Assembly (NCBI RefSeq): GCF_000455125.1
Contig: NZ_AUWR01000072.1
Coordinates: forward strand, 1-37,779
Length of the DNA: 37,779 nt
From: Mycobacterium sp. UM_WGJ
GTDB taxonomy: Bacteria > Actinomycetota > Actinomycetes > Mycobacteriales > Mycobacteriaceae
Direction of reading: 5' to 3'
Below are positions 1 to 7,780 of this stretch, piece by piece (within the stretch, counting starts at the first letter, position 1; each line of letters begins with the position of its first letter). The notes beneath the pieces are model-generated. The model was not told the DNA's origin. It saw only the letters and a list, made by a program, of their open reading frames with translations, and did no database searches. The position numbers and the translations under genes were made by a program.

Positions 1-1388
1 CTCGCTGAACCGCCGGCGACTTGCCGCAGCACCGTGTTGGTCAGGGTCCGGGTGACGTTCCACGGCTCGGTGTCGCCGAACTGCCAGGGCCGGGTCGCTC
101 CGGTCAGCTCGCCGGCCGCCCCGGCCCGACGATGGTCGCGTTCGCCGCGGCGTCCCGAAAGTTGCCGCGCCACATCACGTAACGCCGTTTCGCCGAGCCG
201 GCGCATCGCCTTGGGCGACAGCCGCCACTGCCCGTCGGAGCTGCGGTCCAGGAAACCCTGGTTGAGCAGCGCACGTTCGAGCTCGGCCAGCGTGCGCGCG
301 TCGACGGCGGCCTGATCGCCGAGCTGGCGGGCCAGCGCATCGAGGTCGACGTCGTCCATGCTCGCGCCCGGATACGCCTGTGACAGCTGCTCGGCCAGCT
401 GTTCTAGCTCGGCGATATCGGACAGTGCCTGGGCGCCCTCCCCCATCCCGAGCGGGTTATTGCCGGAGAACTCCGACGAGCCGGTCCAGTCCTCTCCCGG
501 ACGGGCCGCCTGCAGATGTGCGTCCAGTCGTCCCAGCGCCTGTTGCAAGGCCGGCGAGCCGAAGGCCTGTTCGGCCAACGCATCCAACTCGGCGCGCTGC
601 TCGGCGCTCAGGCTGTTACGGAAGCGCTGCGCGGCGGCCGCCCGCTGGGCCAGCGAGTCCAGCAGCTCCTCGACATTGCGCGGGTTCTCCGGAAAGAACT
701 CACCGTGTTTGTCCATGAACTGCTGGAAATCCGCACTCGTGTCTTTTCCTTGAGAGTGCTTGTCCAACAGGTCATTGAGATCGTCGAGCATGTCGCTGAC
801 TCGTTGCCGGTCGGCGTCGGTGGCGCCCTCCAGCGCCTGCTTCATGCCGGCGAATCGCTGGTCGAGCATCTCGCGACCGAGCAGATCCTTGATCTTGTCG
901 TAGGATTCGCGGGCCTCGCCGCTGCGCCAGTCGTAGTCGGCCAGTTCCTGCACCGCTTTGGCCGGCGACGGCGACAGCCCCTCGATCTGCATCTCGGCGA
1001 AACGGGCGTCGTCGTCGAGCGCGCGGGCCAGTTCTTTGCGTTCAGCGAGCACTGCTTCGTCGAGCAGCCTTTTAACCTCGGCCAGCGTTCCATCTAAGTT
1101 GTTGCGGCGCAACAGTTCCCGTCGTCGCCGCTGCGCCTCGGCGGCCAGCTGGTCGGCTCCAGTCAGGTTCTTGGTGCCACGGCGCAGCAACTCTTGCAGT
1201 GCCCGCCGCGGCGACGTCCCCTCCATGACGTCCCGGCCGATCTCCTCCAGCGCCTCGGCCAGGTCGACCGGCGGCGCCAACGGATCCGGCCCACCGGAGT
1301 AGGCCGAATACCGGGAAGCGTGGCTTCGTGACGATCGCAAGCGCGGCGAAGCCGGGCGCAGCGGGTCGTCACCATCAGATCTAGCCAT
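1..1388 (-). CDS. VWA-domain partner of MoxR ATPase (Rv0959-like), 3' end outside window
   Basis: An open frame of 462 codons runs from ATG 1388 off the left edge. It encodes a charged, mostly helical protein (for example ASPRRALQELLRRGTKN near the N-terminus, then repeated Leu/Glu/Gln-rich helices). I recognise it as the Rv0959 family, about 670 residues in M. tuberculosis, where a C-terminal von Willebrand A domain follows this helical part; that domain would lie outside the window. The start overlaps the end of the MoxR gene by 8 bases (ATGGCTAG), so the two are probably translationally coupled. MoxR/VWA pairs are generally thought to act as chaperones inserting cofactors or remodelling complexes; the substrate here is unknown. 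Oddly, codons 6 to 20 lie inside a palindromic repeat element (1328-1372) that also occurs between genes near 10,000, giving an Arg/Ser/Pro-rich N-terminus. Confidence 0.85.
   Translation of the reverse strand, partial: MARSDGDDPLRPASPRLRSSRSHASRYSAYSGGPDPLAPPVDLAEALEEIGRDVMEGTSPRRALQELLRRGTKNLTGADQLAAEAQRRRRELLRRNNLDGTLAEVKRLLDEAVLAERKELARALDDDARFAEMQIEGLSPSPAKAVQELADYDWRSGEARESYDKIKDLLGREMLDQRFAGMKQALEGATDADRQRVSDMLDDLNDLLDKHSQGKDTSADFQQFMDKHGEFFPENPRNVEELLDSLAQRAAAAQRFRNSLSAEQRAELDALAEQAFGSPALQQALGRLDAHLQAARPGEDWTGSSEFSGNNPLGMGEGAQALSDIAELEQLAEQLSQAYPGASMDDVDLDALARQLGDQAAVDARTLAELERALLNQGFLDRSSDGQWRLSPKAMRRLGETALRDVARQLSGRRGERDHRRAGAAGELTGATRPWQFGDTEPWNVTRTLTNTVLRQVAGGSA
1328..1372. repeat. 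Palindromic element, core family A, copy 1 (inside a CDS)
   Basis: Perfect 7-bp inverted arms GTGACGA (1328-1334) and TCGTCAC (1366-1372) enclose a 31-bp core (1335-1365). The core differs at only three positions from the one at 10005-10035, but the arms are different there. The core contains an inner palindrome, GGC-gaa-GCC flanked by GCGC on both sides. The element lies within the first codons of the VWA-protein gene. Confidence 0.7.
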
Positions 1389-2781
1389 AGACGGTTTCAC
1401 CCTCGTCGGAAGTCTTGTCGATGCGCTTGGCCAAATACAGCGCTTCCAAGGCCAACTCGAGCGCGGCGGCGCGTTCGCCGTCGGACTCCGCCCCCAGGCG
1501 CTGCGCGATGGCGTCGATCACCGGCAGATCCGGCAACGCCGCCAGCACCGCTTTGGCCGAAATGCGCTCGCCCGTCGTCACCGTCGCGTTCTCGACCGCC
1601 GCCACCAGCGGTCCCACGTCGATCCCGCCCAGTGCCCGCGACGCGGTATCGGCGGTAGCCCGGCGCAGCAGGTGCTCCAGCACTGCCTGCTCGCGGCCCT
1701 CCTCGCCGGATTCGAATTCCAGCTTGCCGCGCAGCACGTCGACGATCGTGCTCAGATCCACCACCCGAGCCACCGGGTCGGTTTCGCCCAGCACCGCACC
1801 GCGATGACGCGCCGAGGCCGCCACCGTCTCCGCGGCGGCGATCGCGAAGCGCGCCGAAACACCGGAGCGCTGATCCACCGAGCGCGACTCACGCAGATAG
1901 CGCGCGAATCGAGCCAGCACCGCCAGCAGGTAGTCGGGCACCTGGGCGCTCAGGTGTGCCTCTTGCGCGATCACGCCGACCTCGGCGTCGAGTTCCAGCG
2001 GGTAGTGGGTGCGGATCTCGGCGCCGAAGCGGTCCTTGAGCGGGGTGATGATGCGGCCGCGGTTGGTGTAGTCCTCAGGGTTGGCGCTGGCTACCACCAG
2101 CACGTCCAGCGGCAGCCGCAGTGTGTAGCCGCGCACCTGGATGTCGCGCTCCTCCATCACGTTGAGCATCGCCACCTGGATGCGCTCGGCGAGGTCGGGC
2201 AGTTCGTTGACGGCGACCACGCCACGGTGCGCCCGCGGGATCAGGCCGTAGGCGATGGTCTCGGGGTCCCCCAGGCTGCGGCCTTCGGCCACCTTGATCG
2301 GGTCGATGTCGCCCACCAGGTCGGCGACGCTGGTGTCGGGGGTGGCCAGTTTCTCGGTGTAGCGCTCGCTGCGGTGCCGCCACGCGACCGGCAGGTCGTC
2401 GCCGAGCTCGGCTGCCCGGCGAATCGACTCGGGCGTGATCGGCGAGTACGGGTGCTCTCCGAGCTCGGCGCCGGCGATCACCGGGGTCCACTCGTCGAGC
2501 AATCCGCTCAACGCGCGCAGCAGCCGGGTCTTGCCCTGGCCGCGCTCGCCTAGCAGCACGATGTCGTGACCGGCGATCAGCGCGCGCTCGAGCTGCGGCA
2601 GCACGGTGTCTTCGAACCCGAAGATGCCGGGCCAGATGGCTGCGGCATCGTCACCGTCGGCGAGTCGGGCCAACAGGTTCTCGGCGATCTCCTGTTTGAC
2701 CCCCCTCTCACGATGGCCGGCAGCACGCAGCTCACCGAGAGTCTTGGGCAGATCGTGCGGGGCATTCAGCGCGGTCACCAC
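1381..2781 (-). CDS. MoxR/RavA-type AAA+ ATPase, annotated as magnesium chelatase subunit in relatives (Rv0958-like)
   Basis: A 466-residue AAA+ protein. Walker A is GERGQGKT at residues 78-85 and the Walker B-like strand is VVAVNELPDL at 188-197, followed by a region with the sensor motif VVASANPEDYTNRGRI. Mycobacterial relatives are often called magnesium chelatases, but no chlorophyll or cobalamin genes lie nearby and the pairing with a VWA protein (1-1388) fits the MoxR/RavA chaperone class better. The frame opens with two consecutive GTG codons (2781 and 2778); either may be the start, and no strong ribosome binding site separates them. The stop codon lies inside the start region of the downstream VWA gene. 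The gene is divergent from the hydrolase at 2861, with 79 bases between them. Confidence 0.9.
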   Translation of the reverse strand: MVTALNAPHDLPKTLGELRAAGHRERGVKQEIAENLLARLADGDDAAAIWPGIFGFEDTVLPQLERALIAGHDIVLLGERGQGKTRLLRALSGLLDEWTPVIAGAELGEHPYSPITPESIRRAAELGDDLPVAWRHRSERYTEKLATPDTSVADLVGDIDPIKVAEGRSLGDPETIAYGLIPRAHRGVVAVNELPDLAERIQVAMLNVMEERDIQVRGYTLRLPLDVLVVASANPEDYTNRGRIITPLKDRFGAEIRTHYPLELDAEVGVIAQEAHLSAQVPDYLLAVLARFARYLRESRSVDQRSGVSARFAIAAAETVAASARHRGAVLGETDPVARVVDLSTIVDVLRGKLEFESGEEGREQAVLEHLLRRATADTASRALGGIDVGPLVAAVENATVTTGERISAKAVLAALPDLPVIDAIAQRLGAESDGERAAALELALEALYLAKRIDKTSDEGETVYG

Positions 2782-2847
2782 TCCACGCTACGACGGGCGT
2801 GGTGGTCCGTCACGGTGTCCCGGTTTATCCGGTCGACCAATACCCGA

Positions 2848-2853
2848 TACCCT
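2848..2853 (+). promoter_or_regulatory. -10 box of a leaderless promoter for the hydrolase
   Basis: TACCCT (TANNNT type) ends 7 bases before the GTG at 2861, and no ribosome binding site precedes that GTG. This arrangement is typical of mycobacterial leaderless transcripts. No clear -35 box is visible. Confidence 0.45.
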
Positions 2854-2860
2854 GGGTACT

Positions 2861-3898
2861 GTGAACTTTCCGGAATGGCGCGAACGACCGGCTCAGACCT
2901 ATTTCGGTCCGGCCTCCTGGCAGGCTCGACTGCTGGCTGCGGCCGCGGCGATCTTTTTGCGCACCTCGATCGCAGTGCTGACCCTGGTCGGCATGGTCGT
3001 CAACCGGTTCTGGCCCGCCGCTCTGCAGCGGGCGCGCCTCGACCTCATCGACCAGCCGATGCGCTACATCCGGGCCCTGCCCGGCACCGAGGTGACACCG
3101 GAGCGGTTGACCGACTGCCCGGCCGAGTGGGTGGTGGCACCGGGCGCGCGCGACTCGAACCGGGTGATCGTCTACTTCCACGGTTCGGCACTGATCACAC
3201 TGGGCCTCAATTCCCACCGCCGCTTCGCCAGCAAGCTCTCCGCGGTCACCGGCGCGAAGGTGTTCAACGTCGGCTACCGGTTGGCGCCGCTGGCCGGGAT
3301 CGATGAGGCCGTCGCCGACGGTCTGTGCGCCTATCGCCGCGTCCTCGACGCCGGGTTCACCGCAGATCACATTGTGGTGGCGGGAGATTCGGCCGGTGGC
3401 CTGATGGCGGTGAACACCGCGATCGCCGCACGTGATGCCGGGCTGCCGGCGCCCGCAGCTCAGGTGTTGATGTCACCGCTGACGTCGTCGGACATGGAGA
3501 TCAAACGCGAGGCCGCGCGCAGCCACCGCGACCCGTTCTTCCCCTTCATGGCGTTCATGTTCATCTACCGCGTGTTCGCCACCGTGAACGGCACCCGCGA
3601 GCTGCCGGTGATGCCGCCGGAGGCAGAGCTGCGCGGGCTCGGGCCGTTCCTGCTGCAGGTCGGCAACAACGAGTTGCTGCGCAACGACGCGTTCGTGCTG
3701 GCCGACAAGCTTGCCTTCGCCGGGGTGCCGGCCTGGGTTCAGGTCTGGGACCGTGCGTTGCACATGTTCCAGCTCACCTTCGACTTCAACCCCGACGCCC
3801 GCCGAGCCGTCGCCGAGATCGCCGACTTCGTGGACTACGCGACGGCGGCCGCACCGAGCAATGCCGACTCGGCGCGCTCAGATACGGCCGTCCAGTAG
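2861..3898 (+). CDS. Alpha/beta-hydrolase of the hormone-sensitive lipase family (esterase/lipase)
   Basis: A 345-residue alpha/beta-hydrolase fold-3 protein. The oxyanion motif HGSA (in VYFHGSA), the nucleophile elbow GDSAGG, an acidic stretch ELLRNDAF and the histidine motif RALHMFQL form the expected Ser-Asp-His layout. A hydrophobic N-terminal stretch (AAAAAIFLRTSIAVLTLVGMVV) suggests a membrane anchor. The frame is open further upstream but would overlap the opposite-strand ATPase gene; GTG 2861 is chosen because a -10 box lies 7 bases before it. The last 21 bases overlap the convergent TetR gene. The substrate is not predictable; mycobacterial Lip enzymes commonly cleave short to medium acyl esters. 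Confidence 0.85.
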   Translation: MNFPEWRERPAQTYFGPASWQARLLAAAAAIFLRTSIAVLTLVGMVVNRFWPAALQRARLDLIDQPMRYIRALPGTEVTPERLTDCPAEWVVAPGARDSNRVIVYFHGSALITLGLNSHRRFASKLSAVTGAKVFNVGYRLAPLAGIDEAVADGLCAYRRVLDAGFTADHIVVAGDSAGGLMAVNTAIAARDAGLPAPAAQVLMSPLTSSDMEIKREAARSHRDPFFPFMAFMFIYRVFATVNGTRELPVMPPEAELRGLGPFLLQVGNNELLRNDAFVLADKLAFAGVPAWVQVWDRALHMFQLTFDFNPDARRAVAEIADFVDYATAAAPSNADSARSDTAVQ

Positions 3899-4465
3899 CG
3901 TCAACAGCAGCGGAATCCGATTCGCCTCGATCTCGGGCTGGGGCAGCACGGCGCGCACGATCGCCGCACCGTCGAAGGTGTTGGTCAACAGCGCCACCAG
4001 ATTCGGAAAGAGTTCCGGCGGAAAGGCATCCGCGCCGGGCAGCACCCGGGCGGCTTCGCCGATCTTGGAGCTGTATTCGGCGAGCACATGTTGCAGGGTG
4101 GCTCGCAGCTTCTCGTCGGTGCGCGCAGCGATCAGCAGCTCGTAGAGCACCGCGTTGGTGGAATTGGCGGTCAGGTCGCGCAGCACCGTCAGCACCGCCT
4201 CCAGCGCCGGCACCTCGGCCGGGATCTCGGCGACTTGCTTGCCGAACCGCTCCAGTTGGCGGCGCAGGACTTCCTGCGCGGTGGCCGCCATGAAGTCACC
4301 CATGGTGCCGAAGTGGCGGAACAACGCCCCGTCGGACACCCCGGCGCGCGCGGCGATCACCTTCGCCGACGCCCGGGCATAGCCGATCTCGGCGATGGTG
4401 GCGATGCTGGCGTCGAGCAATCCGGCGACAGTGGTCTCGCGGCGCTCCTGCTGAGTTCTGGCCAT
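3878..4465 (-). CDS. TetR-family transcriptional regulator (Rv2912c-like)
   Basis: A 195-residue TetR protein. The N-terminal helix-turn-helix is visible around residues 30-60 (ASAKVIAARAGVSDGALFRH); the rest is the helical ligand-binding domain. It starts 3 bases after the amidohydrolase stop, so it is the second gene of an amidohydrolase-tetR operon. Length and partner match my memory of M. tuberculosis Rv2912c (195 residues) next to Rv2913c. A palindrome in the operon promoter (6278-6289) is the obvious candidate operator, making this a likely autorepressor that senses a substrate or product of the amidohydrolase. It overlaps the convergent hydrolase gene by 21 bases. Confidence 0.92.
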   Translation of the reverse strand: MARTQQERRETTVAGLLDASIATIAEIGYARASAKVIAARAGVSDGALFRHFGTMGDFMAATAQEVLRRQLERFGKQVAEIPAEVPALEAVLTVLRDLTANSTNAVLYELLIAARTDEKLRATLQHVLAEYSSKIGEAARVLPGADAFPPELFPNLVALLTNTFDGAAIVRAVLPQPEIEANRIPLLLTLLDGRI

Positions 4466-4468
4466 GCG

Positions 4469-6244
4469 CTAGACCGATTGCAGCTCACGGGATCCGGCGC
4501 GCAGGAATCGGCCGGTCTTCACCGTGGTGCCGTAGCCCTCGCAGAACTGGCCGTTGCGGAACACCACCGTGCCACCCACGCCGGTCGCGACCACCGCGTC
4601 GTCGTTGCGGTTGACCATCCGGCTCAGATCGCCATAGAACGGCACCTTCTCCTCGTGGTAGCCGTCGACGGCGTCGGTCAGGCCCGCCGGGTCGATCACC
4701 ACAAAGTCCGCACGGTCACCCTCTCGCAGCGTGCCAGCGTCGAACCCGAACCAATCGGCGACCTCGGAGGTCAGCCGGTACACCGCCCGCTGGACGCTCA
4801 TGAACGGTCGTCCGGCCGCCTCGGCGTCGCGGACGCGCTTGAGCAGGCGCAGCGAGAAGTTGTAGAAGGCCATGTTGCGCAGGTGCGCTCCAGCGTCGGA
4901 GAACCCCATATGGATCACCGGTTCGTTGGCCAACTTGTCCAGCTGCTTGGGCCGGTGGTTGGCGACGATCGTGGTCCAGCGGACGTTGCGTTCGCCGTTG
5001 TCCACCAGTACGTCGAGGAACGCATCCAACGGGTGCAGCCCGCGTTCCTGAGCGATCTGGCCGAAGCTCTTGCCGACCAGGCTGGCATCCGGGCATTCGA
5101 CGATCACCGCGTCGTGGAAGTCACGGTGCCACAACGACGGTCCCAGCTTCTTGCGGTCGAAGGCCTTGCGGAAGTTACGGCGGTACTCGGTGTCGGCCAG
5201 CAGCGCGTTGCGCTCCAGCTGGTCGCGCAGATGCAGAGCGGCGGTTCCCGCCCCGAACTCCTCGAACACCGGCAAGTCGATTCCGTCGGAATACAACTCG
5301 AACGGCACCGGCAAGTGCTGGAACCGGACGCTGGAGCCCAGCACGGTGTTGAGCAGCCGAGCGCCGGGACCGAATACCCGGACCGCGCCCGGCGCCGACT
5401 TGGCGTCCGCGGAGACCAGCAGGCTCATCCGAACCCCGCGCCGCCGGCCGAACATGCCACTGCTGGTGAGGAAGAAGTTCAAGGCCGTCAGCGGGTTTCG
5501 GACGTCGGGTGCGCTCTGCAACATCCGGCCACGCTTGCGCAGCACCTTGATCAACCGACGGCGCTCCCGCCAGGTGGCGAACGTCGACGGCAGCGCCCGA
5601 GACCGGAACCGGTCACCGTCGAGCTTGTCGATGGGGGCGTCCATCCCGGACATGCCCAGCAGTCCGGCGTCGAGACCCTGATCGAGCAGGGCGGCCATCT
5701 TCTCCAGTTCGTCGTCGGTCGGGACGACGCCGTCGGTGGTGGCGCGGTCCAAGCCGAGCACCGCGGTCCGCAGATCCGAGTGGCCCAGCATCGAGCTGAT
5801 GTTGGGTCCGAGCGGCAACTCCTCAAGGGCACTCACGTACTCGGCGGGCGTGGACCAGGTCTTCTTGGACTGCAGCGCATCCAGCACGAACTTGCGCGGG
5901 ACCGCCTCGACCCGGCTGAACAGGTCGGCGGCGTCCTCGGACTCGGCGTACACCGTCGACAGCGAACAGTTGCCCAGCAGCACCGTGGTGACACCGTGGC
6001 GCACCGATTCCCGCAGACCCGGGTCCAGCAGTACCTCGGCGTCGTAGTGGGTGTGCACGTCGATGAAGCCTGGGACCACCCACTTGCCGGCGGCGTCGAT
6101 CACCTCCGGGCAGCCGGCCTCATCCAGCTGCCCCGCGACGATGTCGGCGACGATGCCGTCGCGAATGCCCAGGGTGCGGACCTGCGGGGCGTTGCCCAGG
6201 CCGTCGAACCACAGTCCGTTGCGGATGATCAGGTCATAGCCCAC
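4469..6244 (-). CDS. D-aminoacylase-like amidohydrolase (Rv2913c-like)
   Basis: A 591-residue metal-dependent hydrolase of the N-acyl-D-amino-acid deacylase group. It begins with the typical small beta domain (YDLIIRNGLWFDGLGN), then the metal motif DVHTHYDAE, the loop GNCSLS, GHSDLR, and the late SDAGAH signature, and ends with a second beta-sandwich segment (DRADFVVIDP). The frame is open up to a TTG at 6304, but that TTG is the first triplet of a TTGACA -35 box. GTG 6244 is therefore chosen; GGGAGA lies 5 bases before it. It is co-transcribed with the TetR gene behind it. The natural substrate is unknown: an N-acyl-D-amino acid, a dipeptide or another cyclic or acyl amide. Confidence 0.88.
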   Translation of the reverse strand: MGYDLIIRNGLWFDGLGNAPQVRTLGIRDGIVADIVAGQLDEAGCPEVIDAAGKWVVPGFIDVHTHYDAEVLLDPGLRESVRHGVTTVLLGNCSLSTVYAESEDAADLFSRVEAVPRKFVLDALQSKKTWSTPAEYVSALEELPLGPNISSMLGHSDLRTAVLGLDRATTDGVVPTDDELEKMAALLDQGLDAGLLGMSGMDAPIDKLDGDRFRSRALPSTFATWRERRRLIKVLRKRGRMLQSAPDVRNPLTALNFFLTSSGMFGRRRGVRMSLLVSADAKSAPGAVRVFGPGARLLNTVLGSSVRFQHLPVPFELYSDGIDLPVFEEFGAGTAALHLRDQLERNALLADTEYRRNFRKAFDRKKLGPSLWHRDFHDAVIVECPDASLVGKSFGQIAQERGLHPLDAFLDVLVDNGERNVRWTTIVANHRPKQLDKLANEPVIHMGFSDAGAHLRNMAFYNFSLRLLKRVRDAEAAGRPFMSVQRAVYRLTSEVADWFGFDAGTLREGDRADFVVIDPAGLTDAVDGYHEEKVPFYGDLSRMVNRNDDAVVATGVGGTVVFRNGQFCEGYGTTVKTGRFLRAGSRELQSV

Positions 6245-6274
6245 TACCGTCTCCCAACTTCGAGGTTGAGATAG

Positions 6275-6304
6275 ATAGTGAGCGCTAACAATCTTTATTG
6301 TCAA
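6275..6304 (-). promoter_or_regulatory. Promoter with overlapping palindromic operator for the amidohydrolase-tetR operon
   Basis: Reading the minus strand, TTGACA (6304-6299) is followed after 18 bases by CACTAT (6280-6275). Between and over the -10 lies GTTAGCGCTCAC (minus strand, 6289-6278), a near-perfect palindrome around AGCGCT in which 10 of 12 bases are symmetric. Overlap with the core promoter and the TetR gene in the operon suggest direct repression. Confidence 0.6.
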
Positions 6305-6390
6305 GGGGTCAGCGCCCCGGGGAGTTATCCCCAGTTCGAGTTTGATCCACAGATTCGCGTTCTGCCTGCGTCAATCCCGGACAGACTCAA

Positions 6391-6396
6391 TAGAAT
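6391..6396 (+). promoter_or_regulatory. -10 box of a leaderless promoter for the 13E12 gene
   Basis: TAGAAT ends 6 bases before ATG 6403 and there is no ribosome binding site, so the transcript is probably leaderless. The -35 region is poor. Confidence 0.45.
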
Positions 6397-6402
6397 TAGC
6401 AC

Positions 6403-7779
6403 ATGCATTCGAATAGCCGGGAAGCGATCGTCGCGGTGTTCGACGCGCTGGCCGCCGGGCTGGACCGGGCGCTGGACCTGGACTTCGAGGCGCTGACCCC
6501 GCGCGAGTGCCTGGCACTGCTGCGGCGCTGCGAAATGCTACGGCGCCGGCTCCCGGCAGTGGAACACCCTCTGGTCAACCAGATCGCCGCCACCGACCCC
6601 GCCGAGCTGGGCGGCAAGCCCCGCTGGGTGTTGGCGGACGCGTTGCACCTCACCCGCGGTGAAGCGGGCCGCCGTCTCACCGACGCCAAAGAACTGGGTC
6701 CGCGCCGGGCCATGACCGGCGAGCCCATGGAACCGGTGCTACCGACGGTGGCCGCCGCTCAGCGAGATGGACAGATCGCGGCCGCCCACATCGCAGTGAT
6801 CCGGGCCTTCTTCAACTACCTACCCGACGACGTCGATGCGGGCACCCTGGCCCAGGCCGAACAGCAGCTGTCCGGTCTGGCCGCCGAGTGCCGGCCCGAC
6901 GAGCTGGCCAAACTGGCTCAGCGGCTCGCCGACTACCTGCACCCCGACGGCAACTACACCGACGACCAGCGCGCCAAGCGACGTGGCTTGGTGCTGGGGC
7001 CCCAAGATCGTGACGGCATGAGCCCGATCAAAGGATTCCTCGATCCCCAGGCACGCGCCACCCTCGAGGCGGTACTGGCACGCTGGGCTGCCCCCGGCAT
7101 GTGCAACGCCAACGACGAGACCCCTTGCACCAGTGGCACTCCCTCGCAGGGGGCGATCGACGCCGATACCCGCAGCGCCGCACAACGCAACCACGACGCG
7201 CTCACAGCCATGGGCCGCGCGCTGCTGGCCTCCGGAGAATTGGGGCAACACAACGGGTTACCGGCCAGCATCATCGTCTCGACCACGCTGGCCGACTTGG
7301 AAGCCGGTAGTGGGAAAGCCCATACCGGCGGCGGCAGCTGGCTACCCCTGCGTGATGTGATCGCCATGGCGAGCCACGCTCACCACTACCTGCGGATCTA
7401 CGACGGCGCCAAGGAGTTGGCGCTGTTCCATACCAAGCGGCTGGCTTCGCCGGGGCAGCGAATCGTGCTCTACGCCCGAGAACGCGGCTGTTCCCACCCC
7501 AATTGCCCCGTCTCCGGCTACTACTGCGAAGTGCATCACGACGACACCTACGCGAACACCAAGCGCACTGACATCACCGGCCTGACCCTGCGCTGCGGCC
7601 CCCACCATGAGCTCATGACCTCAGGCGGCTGGAAGACCCGGAAACGCCACGATGGCACCACGGAAACACTGCCGTCGCCACACTTAGACCACGGTCAACC
7701 GCGGGTCAACTATTACCATCACCCCGAAAAACTACTGGGCGAGCACGGTTCCGGCGCCGACGAAGACGACGGACCCTAG
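6403..7779 (+). CDS. DUF222 / HNH endonuclease family protein (13E12 repeat family)
   Basis: A 458-residue protein. The long N-terminal helical DUF222 part (about residues 10-300) is followed by a C-terminal HNH nuclease motif: Cys pair in [19 protein letters not shown], then [21 protein letters not shown]. These are the hallmarks of the multicopy mycobacterial 13E12 (REP13E12) family. Family members have been attachment targets of prophage-like elements in M. tuberculosis; whether the protein cuts DNA in the cell is not established. The stop lies 1 base from the convergent purH stop. The gene separates purH from the MoxR operon, which are adjacent in M. tuberculosis, so it is part of an inserted segment. 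Confidence 0.9.
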   Translation: MHSNSREAIVAVFDALAAGLDRALDLDFEALTPRECLALLRRCEMLRRRLPAVEHPLVNQIAATDPAELGGKPRWVLADALHLTRGEAGRRLTDAKELGPRRAMTGEPMEPVLPTVAAAQRDGQIAAAHIAVIRAFFNYLPDDVDAGTLAQAEQQLSGLAAECRPDELAKLAQRLADYLHPDGNYTDDQRAKRRGLVLGPQDRDGMSPIKGFLDPQARATLEAVLARWAAPGMCNANDETPCTSGTPSQGAIDADTRSAAQRNHDALTAMGRALLASGELGQHNGLPASIIVSTTLADLEAGSGKAHTGGGSWLPLRDVIAMASHAHHYLRIYDGAKELALFHTKRLASPGQRIVLYARERGCSHPNCPVSGYYCEVHHDDTYANTKRTDITGLTLRCGPHHELMTSGGWKTRKRHDGTTETLPSPHLDHGQPRVNYYHHPEKLLGEHGSGADEDDGP

Positions 7780-7780
7780 C

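Noticed and set aside
6245-6304. A longer amidohydrolase starting at TTG 6304
   Set aside because: That TTG is the -35 box and the extra 20 residues would span the promoter and operator. GTG 6244 has a better ribosome binding site and fits the family N-terminus.
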